DNA of 64,000 bases from Brucella anthropi ATCC 49188 (GCF_000017405.1 NC_009667.1:2590001-2654000); one strand, 5' to 3'; positions 8,048 to 18,322 are shown, counted from the stretch's first letter. Notes: generated by a model not told the origin, from the sequence alone. Made by a program: numbers and translations.

Positions 8048-8989
8048 ATGGTGTCGTTCCTGATCAAACGAATGGGCTTCGCGCTCTTCACGCTGTTCAG
8101 CGTGTTGACGTTGGTCTTCGTAATCGTTCGTGTTCTGCCGGGCGATCCGGCTCTTGTGATCCTTGGCGATCAAGCCAGCCCCGCAAGTATCGCTGCACTG
8201 CATCACAAGCTTGGCCTGGATCAGCCGATCATTGTCCAGTACGGGAGCTTCATGCTGGGTGTACTCCAGGGCAATCTTGGGACATCCATGATAACCGGTC
8301 GCTCGATTACGGCCGAGATCATGAACGTCCTGCCCTATACGATGGAGTTGACAATCGCATCGCTCATACTGGGGGTGCTGTTGGGTGTTCCCGCAGGTGT
8401 TTGGGCAGCAGTGAAACGAAATAAGCCGGCTGATCTGTTGCTGCGTCTTGTTTCCCTGTTGGGTCTTTCGCTTCCAGCGTTTGTTGCAGCGATCATTTTG
8501 CTCATGATTTTTGCAATCCAGTTGCGCTGGTTTCCTGTGATTAGTTCAGGTGGCGGCGATGGATTGCTGGACCGCTTGAGGCAAATGGCACTGCCAACCA
8601 TTTCGCTGGCACTGATCATGATGGCGTATATTACACGTGTCACCCGCTCGGCCATGCTCGAAGTTTTGAACCAGGACTTCGTGCGCACGGCGAAGGCCAA
8701 AGGCGCTTCACATCACGCAGTTGTTTGGCGTCATGCGCTTGGTAACTGCACGATCCCAATTACGACGGTTGTGGGGCTCTATCTCGGTATTCTGATCGGT
8801 AATTCCGTTCTGACCGAAATCGTCTTCTCTCGCCCAGGTCTGGGTAAGCTAATTCTCAACGCCTTGACCCAGCGTGACTATACCCTGCTGCAGGGGATGA
8901 TCGTCATTTATACGCTTATGGTTGTTGCGGTGAACATGCTGACCGACCTGACCTATGGTTTCCTCGATCCGAGGGTTCAGTACAAATGA
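8048..8989 (+). CDS. Dipeptide/opine-type ABC permease (DppB-like)
   Basis: 313 residues, first permease of a peptide/nickel/opine importer (PepT family). Six membrane segments are visible, beginning MGFALFTLFSVLTLVFVIVR. The characteristic N-terminal RVLPGDPA and the cytoplasmic EAA loop DFVRTAKAKGASHHAVVWRH, which contacts the ATPase, are present. It is the first gene of an operon: the next permease starts 4 bases before its stop. The ~225-base region upstream, shared with the divergent IclR gene, should hold its promoter. Confidence 0.9.
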   Translation: MVSFLIKRMGFALFTLFSVLTLVFVIVRVLPGDPALVILGDQASPASIAALHHKLGLDQPIIVQYGSFMLGVLQGNLGTSMITGRSITAEIMNVLPYTMELTIASLILGVLLGVPAGVWAAVKRNKPADLLLRLVSLLGLSLPAFVAAIILLMIFAIQLRWFPVISSGGGDGLLDRLRQMALPTISLALIMMAYITRVTRSAMLEVLNQDFVRTAKAKGASHHAVVWRHALGNCTIPITTVVGLYLGILIGNSVLTEIVFSRPGLGKLILNALTQRDYTLLQGMIVIYTLMVVAVNMLTDLTYGFLDPRVQYK

Positions 8990-9864
8990 CATCCATCACC
9001 ACCAATTCATCTGCCGTGCCGCGCGTGCAGTCTCGATGGGAATTTCTACGTCGATTGAATTTCTCTACCTGGCTGGGTGTAGCGATTGTTCTGACGCTCA
9101 TTCTGTGCGCAGCCTTTGCTCCGATCTTGGCGCCATATGATCCGAATGAACAGAACATCATCGTTTACCTGTCGCCGCCAAGTGCAGAAAATCTGCTGGG
9201 CACGGACCAGTTCGGTCGTGATGTTCTTTCGCGATTACTCTATGGAGCCCGTTATTCGCTAACCATCGGATTTCTGGCCATTCTGGTCGCGCTGATAATT
9301 GGCTCGTTTCTGGGCATGATTGCTGGTTATGTGGGGCGCAAGACCGACATCATTGTGATGCAGATCATGGATGTCGTACTGGCATTTCCATCATTGATTC
9401 TTGGTTTGGCACTCGTCGCCCTTATGGGGGCCACGCTGACGAATATTGTCATTGCTATCGCATTCACCGCTATACCGGCCTTTGCGCGAATTGCCCGCGC
9501 AGGTGTTCTGACACAGCGCGACCGCGAATATGTTCAGGCCTGTCACGCGATGGGCTTTTCCCACACGCGCATTCTGTTCGGCCATATTCTGCCTGCCATT
9601 CTGCCGGAGATCCTGGTCATGGCATCACTTTGGATGGCCACTGCAGTTCGCACCGAGGCGTCGCTCGCATTCATTGGGTTAGGGCTGGCCCCACCGACGC
9701 CGACTTGGGGTGGCATGGTTCGCGAAGGCTTCGACAATATTCTGAGCTCCTTCCATCTGGCTCTTTATCCGAGCCTTGCAATTCTGGTGCTCGTTCTCGC
9801 TCTCAACCTGATCGGCGACGGTCTGCGTGACGCAATCGATCCACGACTGAAGGATGCCAGCTAA
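8986..9864 (+). CDS. Dipeptide/opine-type ABC permease (DppC-like)
   Basis: 292 residues, the second permease of the importer. The soluble N-terminus leads into a first membrane segment (LGVAIVLTLILCAAFAPILA), then the DppC signature ENLLGTDQFGRDVLSRLLYG, five more helices, and the EAA loop REYVQACHAMGFSHTRILFG. Start overlaps the end of the DppB-like gene by 4 bases (ATGA) and its stop overlaps the start of the ATPase gene, so translation is coupled across the three genes. Confidence 0.9.
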   Translation: MTSITTNSSAVPRVQSRWEFLRRLNFSTWLGVAIVLTLILCAAFAPILAPYDPNEQNIIVYLSPPSAENLLGTDQFGRDVLSRLLYGARYSLTIGFLAILVALIIGSFLGMIAGYVGRKTDIIVMQIMDVVLAFPSLILGLALVALMGATLTNIVIAIAFTAIPAFARIARAGVLTQRDREYVQACHAMGFSHTRILFGHILPAILPEILVMASLWMATAVRTEASLAFIGLGLAPPTPTWGGMVREGFDNILSSFHLALYPSLAILVLVLALNLIGDGLRDAIDPRLKDAS

Positions 9865-11630
9865 TGACTGTCCAGCCTGCGATCATTGTTCGTGATCTCA
9901 AGATTTCATTCGCCAGAAAGCCGGTTGTCCATGGGATCAGTTTCCAGATCGAGCCTGGCAAGACACTGGCTCTGGTGGGAGAGTCCGGCTCCGGCAAGAG
10001 CGTTACGTCTCTGGCGATCATGCGTCTTCTGCCTGATCGCATCGCCAAGGCTGAGGGCGCTGTAATGCTTGGCCAACAAGACTTGCTAAAACTGCCTGAA
10101 GCGGACATGCGCGGCGTGCGCGGCGGCAAGGTCAGCATGATCTTTCAGGAACCGATGACCTCTCTTAACCCGGTACAGACTGTTGGAGCACAGCTTGCCG
10201 AAGTTCTGAGAATTCACAAGAAGCTCAAGGGGAAAAAACTGCAGGAAGCGGTTCTGGAGCTTTTGCACAAGGTGCGCATTCCCGATCCGGAGCAGCGCGT
10301 CAATCAGTATCCACATACGTTTTCAGGTGGAATGCGACAGCGTGTGATGATTGCGATGGCACTGGCATGCGATCCTGATCTCATCATTGCTGATGAGCCT
10401 ACAACCGCGCTTGATGTGACTGTGCAGGCTCAGACGCTTCAACTGTTGAAGGAGTTGCAGCAGGAAACTGGAACGGCAGTTCTATTTATAACGCATGACA
10501 TGGGCGTTGTTGCCGAAGTTGCTGATGACGTTCTGGTCATGCGTCATGGGCGCGTCATTGAGCACGGCTCGGTGATGGAAATTTTCAGCAATCCTAAAGA
10601 TGCCTATACGCGCAGCCTTATCGAAGCGGCCCCGAGTTTGGTCGGTAAGTTGCAGGCCAAAACGATTCCGGCCAGACCTGTCGACAGTCCCTTGATGGCG
10701 AATGCTGCAACGCCGGTTCTCGAAGTGAGCGACCTTTCGGTAAGATTTCCGGTCCACGGTGGCCTATTTGGCCGTGCCAGGGGCGCAGTGCATGCGGTCG
10801 AAGATGTGTCGTTCAGCATTGGCAAAGGTGAGACACTTGGATTGGTTGGCGAGTCCGGTTCAGGAAAATCCACCATTGGTAAGGCGATTATCAATCTCGC
10901 ACCCGTGCACAACGGCAAGATCACCGTTGGTGGGGAGACGATCGACTATCTGGATCGCAAAAGCCTGTCGTCATTGAAACGGCAAGTACAGATGATCTTC
11001 CAAGACCCCTTTGGTTCTCTTGATGCACGTCAGACCATTGGCTCGGCAATCATGGAACCAATGAAGGTTCATGGTTTGGAGACTGGTGTAGTCGCACAAC
11101 AGAAGATGGAATGGTTGATGGAGCGTGTTGGGTTGGATCCCAATCGCGCATCCAGTCTGCCGCATGAATTTTCTGGCGGACAGCGCCAGCGTATCTGTAT
11201 TGCGCGTGCTCTCGCAATGGCTCCACGGCTGATCATCGCAGATGAAGCGGTGTCGGCGCTTGATGTCGCCATCAAGGGTCAAATTATTGATCTGATGATT
11301 GATCTTCAGAAGGAATTTGACATTTCGTATCTGTTCATCAGCCACGATATGTCCGCAGTCGAGCGCATCTGCAACCGCGTTGCGGTGATGTATTTCGGTG
11401 AAATCGTGGAAATCGGACCACGTGACGACGTGATCGGACGACCGGGGCACGAATATACGCAACGGTTACTTTCGGCGATCCCGATAACACATCCCGACCA
11501 ACGGGGAACAAGGCGGCGAGCTGCCGATGCCGGTCCACCCAGAAGTCCGCTCAAACCCCTCGGTTACAGCGCACCAGCGGCACGCTGGAGCATGGCTGCG
11601 GACGGTCATTTCATTCGTATGGCGAGCTAG
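9864..11630 (+). CDS. Fused ABC ATPase (DppD-DppF-like)
   Basis: 588 residues with two complete ATP-binding cassettes in one chain, replacing separate DppD and DppF. Cassette 1: Walker [10 protein letters not shown] (~residue 40), signature FSGGMRQRV, Walker [10 protein letters not shown]. Cassette 2: Walker [10 protein letters not shown] (~330), signature FSGGQRQRI, Walker B LIIADEAV, in which the usual Pro after Glu is replaced by Ala. The C-terminal tail after about 540 is basic and unusual. It powers uptake through the two permeases upstream. Confidence 0.9.
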   Translation: MTVQPAIIVRDLKISFARKPVVHGISFQIEPGKTLALVGESGSGKSVTSLAIMRLLPDRIAKAEGAVMLGQQDLLKLPEADMRGVRGGKVSMIFQEPMTSLNPVQTVGAQLAEVLRIHKKLKGKKLQEAVLELLHKVRIPDPEQRVNQYPHTFSGGMRQRVMIAMALACDPDLIIADEPTTALDVTVQAQTLQLLKELQQETGTAVLFITHDMGVVAEVADDVLVMRHGRVIEHGSVMEIFSNPKDAYTRSLIEAAPSLVGKLQAKTIPARPVDSPLMANAATPVLEVSDLSVRFPVHGGLFGRARGAVHAVEDVSFSIGKGETLGLVGESGSGKSTIGKAIINLAPVHNGKITVGGETIDYLDRKSLSSLKRQVQMIFQDPFGSLDARQTIGSAIMEPMKVHGLETGVVAQQKMEWLMERVGLDPNRASSLPHEFSGGQRQRICIARALAMAPRLIIADEAVSALDVAIKGQIIDLMIDLQKEFDISYLFISHDMSAVERICNRVAVMYFGEIVEIGPRDDVIGRPGHEYTQRLLSAIPITHPDQRGTRRRAADAGPPRSPLKPLGYSAPAARWSMAADGHFIRMAS

Positions 11631-11647
11631 ATTGGAGTCCTTCGGAA

Positions 11648-12982
11648 ATGCATGCCCTAACTCAACTTGCTGAATTTGTGTCTGGCCACCCCAAAGGCGC
11701 GTTGCCATCGGAAACGCGCGAAGCCATCTCGCTGCTGCTGCTCGACTTGATGGGCGCAACCGCAGCAGGCCTTCATTCACGCCTGGCTGCTTCGGCGAGG
11801 CAAGCAGCATCCGATGTCTACGGTTCAGGCGTAGCTCAGGTCTGGCTCACGGATTTGAAGCTGAGCGTTGTGGGCGCTGCCATGGCCAATAGTGCGGCGG
11901 CCAGTGCGCTCGATATTGATGATGGCCATCGTGGAGCGGCAGGCCATGCGGGGGCTGGCGTCATTCCTGCAGCACTTGCTGTCGGCCAATCCATCAATGC
12001 CTCGGATGCGGAGATGCTGGATGCCATTGCACTGGGCTATGACGTCGCTCTGCGTGTTGCCACATCACGCCCGACCAACACCATCGAGACTTATGCCAGT
12101 GGCAGGTGGGTCAGCTATGGTGCGGCTGCAGCTGCCGGACGCTTGCTCGGGCTTGACGCTGAAGAAATGGCACATGCGCTGGCGATTGCAGGCTCTGAAG
12201 GCCCAATCGTTTTCCCGACAGGCTCCTCCAAGTTTCAGGGCAGCACGGTAAAAGAAGGAATCCCACCTGCTGTCGTTGCCGGTATCACTGGGGCTTATCG
12301 CGCAAGAGCGGGAGCAACCGGACCGGTAGATTTGCTCAACGATGAAGATCGCTATGATCCTAAAATCTTGCTGGGGCAGCTTGGCGAGGTGTGGGAGCTG
12401 CAGAAGTGTTATCTCAAGCCTTATGCATGCTGTCGTTATATGCATGCTGCCATCGATGCTATCCTGAAAATGCGTCAGGATGGGCGTCACATTCACAGGC
12501 TCCGCATCGAAACCTTCCCGCAGGGGCTTCGTCTCGCCAATGAGCGCACCCCAAGCACGTTGGAGGGCGGCCAGTATAGCTTCTATTTCAGCTGCGCGCT
12601 TGCGGCGCTGCGTGGGCAGGAGGCGCTTCAGCCCGTCGATCCCGACAGTCTAAAAGACATAGAGGTCCTCGGCCTTGCGAACCGGATCGAACTTGAAACG
12701 TCGATCGATTTCGCCACAGCGTTTCCAGTTCGCACGCCAGCGCGTGTTCTGATCGATCAAGGTGACGGTGAAAAAGAGCTGGTTATCGACCACCCGCTTG
12801 GCGATGTGGCGAACCCGATGAGCTGGGATCAGGTCGCTCACAAGTTCAAGAATATCGGGCGTGTCAGTCTGAGTACCCAAAGTCAGGACAGCATTATTTC
12901 CGCGATCAGCCAACTGAACGAAGCAGGCTTCACCCCACTGCTCAGTGCGCTCAGCAAATCTCAAGACAATAATCTGCAATAA
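11648..12982 (+). CDS. MmgE/PrpD-family protein
   Basis: 444 residues covering the whole MmgE/PrpD fold: N-terminal helical domain with ANSAAASALDIDDGHRGAAG and HAGAGVIPAALAVGQ, and a smaller C-terminal domain from about residue 270. The family includes 2-methylcitrate dehydratase, cis-aconitate decarboxylase and iminodisuccinate epimerase, acting on di- and tricarboxylates. There is no other methylcitrate-cycle gene here. Lying between an importer ATPase and its binding protein, it most likely modifies the imported compound. An epimerase or dehydratase acting on an amino-polycarboxylate would fit the adjacent amine oxidase, but substrate is unknown. Confidence 0.8.
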   Translation: MHALTQLAEFVSGHPKGALPSETREAISLLLLDLMGATAAGLHSRLAASARQAASDVYGSGVAQVWLTDLKLSVVGAAMANSAAASALDIDDGHRGAAGHAGAGVIPAALAVGQSINASDAEMLDAIALGYDVALRVATSRPTNTIETYASGRWVSYGAAAAAGRLLGLDAEEMAHALAIAGSEGPIVFPTGSSKFQGSTVKEGIPPAVVAGITGAYRARAGATGPVDLLNDEDRYDPKILLGQLGEVWELQKCYLKPYACCRYMHAAIDAILKMRQDGRHIHRLRIETFPQGLRLANERTPSTLEGGQYSFYFSCALAALRGQEALQPVDPDSLKDIEVLGLANRIELETSIDFATAFPVRTPARVLIDQGDGEKELVIDHPLGDVANPMSWDQVAHKFKNIGRVSLSTQSQDSIISAISQLNEAGFTPLLSALSKSQDNNLQ

Positions 12983-12995
12983 GAAGGGAACAGGC

Positions 12996-14561
12996 ATGAA
13001 ACTGAAAAGCATCATGGGACCACCGGCACTTGCCGCTCTTATGGCCTTTACGGCACTTGGTACGCTCTCAGCTTCCGCAACACAGACCGAATTACGGCTC
13101 GGTGCGGCAGCTGCTGATATTGGCAATCTCGATCCGCATTTTGCCGCCAGTACCTCTGACCGTACCCTTGTCGCATGGATATTCGGAGGGCTGGTCAGAT
13201 TTGCGCCCGGCTCTACTGATCCGGCGACGATTGAAGGAGATCTTGCGGAGAGTTGGGAAGCAACAGACAATAATCTGGTCTGGACCTTCAAGCTGCGGCC
13301 CGGCGTGCAATGGCAACATGGCTATGGTGAAGTGACGGCCGACGACGTCGTTTTCAGTCTGCAAAAGGCGGCCGATCCGAAGCGCTCTGCATTCGCAACG
13401 GACTATAAGGCCGTCAAGAGCGTCGAGGCTGTAGACCCGCACACTGTGCGCATAACGCTTGCAAATCAAGTCCCGAGCTTGCTCGGTCTGGTGACCAACT
13501 ATTCGGGTGGCTTTATCATCAGCAAGAAGGCGTACGAAGAGCGTGGAGAGGGTTTTACCCGCAATCCTGTCGGCTTTGGGCCTTTCCAGTTTGAATCAAT
13601 CGAACCCGGCGTTGCGGTCCATTTTACCGCTCATGAAAAATACTTCCGTGGCAAGCCGAAGATCGAAAAGGTGACATATCGTTTCCTTAATGCAGCGGCA
13701 GGCCGTGATCTTGCCTTTACCGCAGGTGAAATCGATGTATCCGCCGGCAATGCCGATCGGCGCTGGTTGCAGCGGATGAAGGAAACGCCCGGCGCCAAGG
13801 TCGACATCTTCGATCCTGCCGAACTGACAGTGGTGCATATCAACCGCAACCAGAAACCTTTTGACGATATCAAGGTACGGCAGGCCGTTGCTTACGCGAT
13901 CAATCCTGAACAGATCGCACAGTTTCGTGGGCCTGAATTCACGCGTGTTGCAAAGTCAGTCATTCCTTCAAACAATCTCGGGCTCAATCCCGATCCGGGC
14001 CTCATCCAGCCAGATGTGGAGAAGGCCAAAGCACTGCTAGCAGAAGCGGGGTATCCCAACGGTCTCACCGTCAAGATGATTTCAAGCCAGATGCCTAGCT
14101 ATGCGACGACGGACCAGCTTTTGCAGGCGCAACTCGCCAAGGCTGGCATCAAGCTTGAGCTTGAACCGGTTGAGCACGCGACCTGGCATCAGATGATCCG
14201 CAAGGATTTAAGCCCGCTTGTTGATTACGGCGCGGCACGCTTCCCCGTTGCGGATACGTTTCTGACGCAGTTCTATCATTCCAGCAGCGCGATTGGGGCT
14301 CCGGGGCAAGTAACGAACTTCAGCCATTGCTCAGTCGCCGACAAGCAGATCGAGGCCGCTCGCACCGAGATTGATCCCAAAAAGCAGATGGAACTCTGGC
14401 AGGAAGCACAAAAGCTGATCGTCGCTGATGTTTGTGCTGTGCCGGTGACAGAAACGGCCCAGGTCTGGATCAGAAACGAGAAGCTTGACTGGGGCTTCGA
14501 GCTCAAGGGTTCGATGTCGCTGGGCCCGCTACTCACTGAACAAGCTCACTTCAAGGAATGA
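12996..14561 (+). CDS. Peptide/opine ABC substrate-binding protein
   Basis: 521 residues of the SBP family 5 (DppA/OppA). ATG 12996 follows AGAAGGGAA and opens a signal peptide (KLKSIMGPPALAALMAFTALG, Ala-rich cleavage near ASA-TQ). The mature protein has TIEGDLAESWEATDNNLVWTF and YEVTADDVVFSLQKA-like segments typical of the family's N-lobe. It would capture the ligand in the periplasm for the DppBC-like permeases. It is located after the enzyme gene instead of first in the operon. Confidence 0.88.
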   Translation: MKLKSIMGPPALAALMAFTALGTLSASATQTELRLGAAAADIGNLDPHFAASTSDRTLVAWIFGGLVRFAPGSTDPATIEGDLAESWEATDNNLVWTFKLRPGVQWQHGYGEVTADDVVFSLQKAADPKRSAFATDYKAVKSVEAVDPHTVRITLANQVPSLLGLVTNYSGGFIISKKAYEERGEGFTRNPVGFGPFQFESIEPGVAVHFTAHEKYFRGKPKIEKVTYRFLNAAAGRDLAFTAGEIDVSAGNADRRWLQRMKETPGAKVDIFDPAELTVVHINRNQKPFDDIKVRQAVAYAINPEQIAQFRGPEFTRVAKSVIPSNNLGLNPDPGLIQPDVEKAKALLAEAGYPNGLTVKMISSQMPSYATTDQLLQAQLAKAGIKLELEPVEHATWHQMIRKDLSPLVDYGAARFPVADTFLTQFYHSSSAIGAPGQVTNFSHCSVADKQIEAARTEIDPKKQMELWQEAQKLIVADVCAVPVTETAQVWIRNEKLDWGFELKGSMSLGPLLTEQAHFKE

Positions 14562-14615
14562 TAAGAGCAATCGGGATGGTGCGATGCACTATCCCGAAAT
14601 CTTTCAGGCACCAAT

Positions 14616-15908
14616 ATGACAAAGCTAACCTATCCTCGTTATTCCAATCTGTGCGGTTGGAATGCCATGCTCCCGCCGCGCCAGCAGCGCGCTGCACTTA
14701 ATCAAGACATTGCGGTCGATTACGCAATCGTCGGAGCCGGGTTTACCGGTTTCGCTATCGCACGTCGATTGCGTGAATTGGACCCTGACGCCAGTATCGC
14801 AGTAATTGAAGCGACGACGGTGGGGGAAGGTTCTTCCGCCCGAAACTCAGGTTTCACAGGGTCCGACGTGCTGCCGCGCAATGCCTCGATAGAAATGGCT
14901 GAAAAGGCACGTCTTCAGTCGAGCTTCTTCACCGAAGCTTTTGAATGGTTGATGCGGATCATCCGTGAAAATAATATTGATTGTGACATGCGGCAGGTGG
15001 GATCGATCCGCGGTGCAGCAACAGAACTCGGCGAAGCCTCTTTACGCAAAGTCGCCGAAGTAGCTCGCGCCAATAATATTGCTCATACTCTCCTGTCGCG
15101 CGAGGACATTAATCGTCGTATCGGGAGCGCGTATTATCGCTTCGGCATCCACATGCAGGATACTTGGTTGCTACAACCCGCGGCCCTGATCCGTGGTCTT
15201 GCCGATGCACTACCAAACGACATTGCGATCTATGAAAACACACCGGTTACAACGTTGACCAAGCGCGACGGCTGGGTTTTGGAGACGCCAGGTGGCGTTG
15301 TAAAATGTAAGAACGTGGCGCTGGCGACCAACGCATTCATCCGAAAGTTCGGCTATCTGAAATCACGTATGGCGACCATTTATACTTATGCTGCGGTGAC
15401 TGAAGAAATTGCCGATAGCCGGGTTGATGAACTAGGCGAGTCCGAGGCATGGGGATTGTTGCCCTCGCATCGGCTTGGCACGACGTTGCGTCGCATTGGT
15501 CCTAACCGGATTATGGTGCGCAGTCTTTATGCGCATGAGGCCGAACTCGGTGAGCGCGAAGCTGTAAGCAAGCTCAGAGATCGTTTTGAACGCCGATGGC
15601 CTAATCTCAAAGATGTGCAGTTCGAATATTTGTGGGCTGGTACGACTGCGTTCACGATGAATGGGGCGCCGTGGTGGGGTCGCGTTGAGGACGGCCTCTA
15701 TGCATCGGGTGGCTGCAATGGCAGTGGTATCGCGAAAGGTACAATGCTTGGGCGACACCTTGCCGAACTTATGCTGGGCAAGGGCGAGCATACAGCAATG
15801 TCTGGTGTAATGGGTACGGCAAGTTGGATTGCACCTGAGCCCTTCCGGTCAATTGGGTTCAATCTTATCTCAACACTGGAAAGCCGTAAGGCAGGTCTGG
15901 AAATGTGA
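14616..15908 (+). CDS. FAD-dependent amine/amino-acid oxidoreductase (DAO family)
   Basis: 430 residues. The N-terminal dinucleotide fold has AIVGAGFTGFAIARRLREL with an acidic residue closing strand 2 (IEATTVGEGSSARNSGF); the last motif, SARNSGF, is typical of gamma-glutamylputrescine oxidase/glycine-oxidase-like enzymes. The C-terminal part, YASGGCNGSGIAKGTMLGRH, contacts FAD. Such enzymes oxidise a C-N bond to an imine, which matches the RidA-type protein in the same cluster. It is the last gene of the cassette, 54 bases after the binding protein. Confidence 0.85.
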   Translation: MTKLTYPRYSNLCGWNAMLPPRQQRAALNQDIAVDYAIVGAGFTGFAIARRLRELDPDASIAVIEATTVGEGSSARNSGFTGSDVLPRNASIEMAEKARLQSSFFTEAFEWLMRIIRENNIDCDMRQVGSIRGAATELGEASLRKVAEVARANNIAHTLLSREDINRRIGSAYYRFGIHMQDTWLLQPAALIRGLADALPNDIAIYENTPVTTLTKRDGWVLETPGGVVKCKNVALATNAFIRKFGYLKSRMATIYTYAAVTEEIADSRVDELGESEAWGLLPSHRLGTTLRRIGPNRIMVRSLYAHEAELGEREAVSKLRDRFERRWPNLKDVQFEYLWAGTTAFTMNGAPWWGRVEDGLYASGGCNGSGIAKGTMLGRHLAELMLGKGEHTAMSGVMGTASWIAPEPFRSIGFNLISTLESRKAGLEM

Positions 15909-16732
15909 AGCCAGAACAGGTTGACGGCGCTAACGACCGCCCTTGAACGTGTCCAATTAAATCCAACCGCACGTTCACGGTTCCGTTCGGGTCGTAAGAG
16001 CATAGGACGGGTAGCCACGAAGAATCTTGACTGGCAATCAGGTGGTTGTGCCGACAGCTAATGATGCCCACTTCACTACATTCTTGGCTGGACCGGAGTC
16101 TGCTTCCGGTCCCTGTGCGGTCGTTTCAAATGGCACATATGATAATAATCACATTTTTCCATATGTCTGTTTTCAATGTTTGGACGTGTATCAAACTAGC
16201 GCCAATATGCTGGCGGCGTCCAATTGGCGGCCGAATTGTTGACGAGTGTACAGATCGACGTCGACATTTGGTTTGTGAAAAACAAAAGCTGTCTATTCAT
16301 TATCCCCTCTCCGCCCCTCCGCTTCGCTTCCCGTAAAAATCACGAACTATTCACTGTGCCGTTTATCAATCGACGGTCTCAGGCCCTTCAGCGCTCGAAA
16401 ACCAGCTTGGCGTTTCTCATCCAGATCCTGACCCGAACGTAGAGTCGGTTCTCCAAGACGCTTCATCCATTGAATCTTGGCAACTAAGGGCGAACCGGGA
16501 TTTTCCAGGACGTCATGTGTCAAAATTCGAGCGTATATCCGATATCATTCCAAATTTGATTGAATGATGCCGCAGGAACTTTAGAGAGTTTTGAGGAAGA
16601 ATGCTCGCACCGTTGCGCAAGAGGTTTGCCGTAGCTACAGCAATACAGTTGCTAGGTTGTTGCTAGGCTAAAAATGCAAACGACCGCTCATTTTATTCGG
16701 TCTAAATTTTCTTGCAATTTCAAGGAGATAAG
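15909..16732. other. Non-coding stretch between oxidase and tRNA-Val
   Basis: 824 bases without a supportable gene. Several short frames exist but none has a ribosome site, start and coding-like composition. It holds the second copy of the 32-bp dyad and an AT-richer segment before the tRNA. No duplicated tRNA 3' end, which would mark an integrase-mediated island, is seen here or in the preceding accessory region. Confidence 0.6.
16135..16166. repeat. 32-bp dyad, copy 2
   Basis: ACATATGA and CCATATGT separated by 16 bases, with TTTTTCCATATGT on the right exactly as in the copy at 6391-6422. The two copies lie at the outer ends of the ridA-to-oxidase cassette. Confidence 0.6.
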
Positions 16733-16808
<76 letters not shown>

Positions 16809-17072
16809 GACTGTTTCGCCAAGTGTCTGGCCAGTCGCTGTGAGAGCCGTTTAGGCAATTCGCGCGACAAGCGCAAGTGCAAAAATCAGCCTTCGACGTC
16901 TTTCTTGTGTTTTTCTATAGTCCCTTCCATGCTTCCCTCGATAGAGAAGCCAAAGTGAAGCTCGACCACCCGAAAGGCGCTACAATATCGGCGAAGCGTA
17001 CAAGTCTGACGCCGACATTTGCCGGAGAAGCAAGTTGTGGGAGCGGCGAACATTCAGCCGCCGCCTTGGATA

Positions 17073-17996
17073 TTATCCAGCCAGTCGTTCGGGCGAACGC
17101 AGAATGGATGCACCGCCTGCTGCCTGCACGGCGAGGCTTCCATATTCGATACCGGCTGCAAGCGCCCGATATGCATCATGACCTTCTAGCCATGCATCGA
17201 TGAAGCCGGCATTAAAAGCATCGCCTGCCCCGGTCGTATCGATAACCGGCACGTCCTTTGCCGCCATATGAAGGTCCGCATCGGCAGTGCGCAGCCACGC
17301 CCCTTCTCCACCGCCCTTGAGAGCCACGATTGGAAAGTGCTTCGCAAGCGCATCGAGCGCCTTTGCCGGATCGTCATGACCGGTGATGGCCTGCGCTTCC
17401 TCGCGGTTGGGAAGGAATATATCGACGCCCTCACAGACGGCGAGCAGACCAGAATCGTAGATCAGCGTTTCATCCCAGCTGGGGTCGAGCGAGACTGAAA
17501 GGCCTGCCGCCTTTGCCTGCTGCACGAGCTCAGGGATTTCGTGCAGCGTTGCGAATTCAGCAATGTGCAGATGCCCCGCATCCTTCCATTGCAACGCGGC
17601 TTCGAGCGTCGAAGGCAACGCCGAACCGGCACGGCGCGAGAGGAATGCGCGGTCGTTGTCGATCACGCTTGCCACCGTCACCTGCGGCCCGGCATCGTCA
17701 GCCCGTTCCAGAAAGCGCAGATCGACACCGTCGATCTTCAGGTCCGGTTCAAGCCCGCGTGACAGGCCGTCAAAGCCGAGACGTGCGACCAGCGCCACCG
17801 CCCTACCCGCGTGGGCAAGATGGGCAGCCGAAATGAAGGCCCCTCCGCCTGCCGCCATCTTCATGTTTTCGGCAAAAACCTCTCGTCCGGGCTGCGGCAG
17901 TGATTGCAGCCCAGTGAAGATAAGGTCGCAGTAAATCCGCCCGATACTGAGGACAGCCGGAGACTTGAAATGCCGTTTGAATTGTTGCGGCATCAT
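17073..17996 (-). CDS. PfkB-family carbohydrate kinase
   Basis: 307 residues of the ribokinase/PfkB family. GRIYCDLIF near the N-terminus and GGGAFISAAHLAHAG form the sugar site; the C-terminal signature VIDTTGAGDAFNAGFIDAW holds the catalytic Asp and the anion hole. It would phosphorylate the imported sugar or a sugar released by the neighbouring enzymes. Its ATG overlaps the stop of the transporter ATPase gene (ATGA at 17993-17996). Since that ATPase gene is now split by an IS66 element, expression of the kinase may depend on read-through or a promoter within the IS. Confidence 0.88.
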   Translation of the reverse strand: MMPQQFKRHFKSPAVLSIGRIYCDLIFTGLQSLPQPGREVFAENMKMAAGGGAFISAAHLAHAGRAVALVARLGFDGLSRGLEPDLKIDGVDLRFLERADDAGPQVTVASVIDNDRAFLSRRAGSALPSTLEAALQWKDAGHLHIAEFATLHEIPELVQQAKAAGLSVSLDPSWDETLIYDSGLLAVCEGVDIFLPNREEAQAITGHDDPAKALDALAKHFPIVALKGGGEGAWLRTADADLHMAAKDVPVIDTTGAGDAFNAGFIDAWLEGHDAYRALAAGIEYGSLAVQAAGGASILRSPERLAG

Positions 17997-18216
17997 AGGC
18001 GGCCCAGACTTTTCTCGGTCTTGGCATTGAAGAGATACAGGCTTCCGGCAGGCGCCGACACGGAAAGCGTACCGCCCGTTGCGGGAATGATCTTGCCCGG
18101 AGCAGTTGCAATCACCGAGACGCCGTTAACGTCCAAATGAACCAGCGTTTCGGCGCCGAGCGGCTCAACGGCCGTCACAGTGCCCGTGAGCGAAAGGCCA
18201 TCGGGTGTGCCTTCCT
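17993..18216 (-). pseudogene. Sugar ABC transporter ATPase, 3' fragment (TOBE domain)
   Basis: This is the last ~73 codons of the UgpC/MalK-type ATPase whose 5' part begins at 21328. It encodes the C-terminal TOBE-type regulatory domain (GTVTAVEPLGAETLVHLDVN, AGSLYLFNAKTEKSLGRL). It is severed by the IS66 element inserted at 18217. Joining the sequence before 20517 to that before 18208, with a single TGCCTTCCT, restores the continuous peptide [20 protein letters not shown]. Confidence 0.88.
18208..18216. repeat. IS66 target duplication, left copy
   Basis: TGCCTTCCT directly precedes the element end GTAAGCGG and is repeated at 20509-20517 directly after CCGCTTAC. IS66 elements usually duplicate 8 bp; the ninth base is ambiguous with the element end. 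Confidence 0.85.
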
Positions 18217-18322
18217 GTAAGCGGGGCATATCCGTTGGCGGTGCCATTTTGTTGTGCAGTTGCACGGTGAGTTGCAATCTACCATAATTCCTTTTGCCCA
18301 AGAAGGTCGTATAGATTGCACG

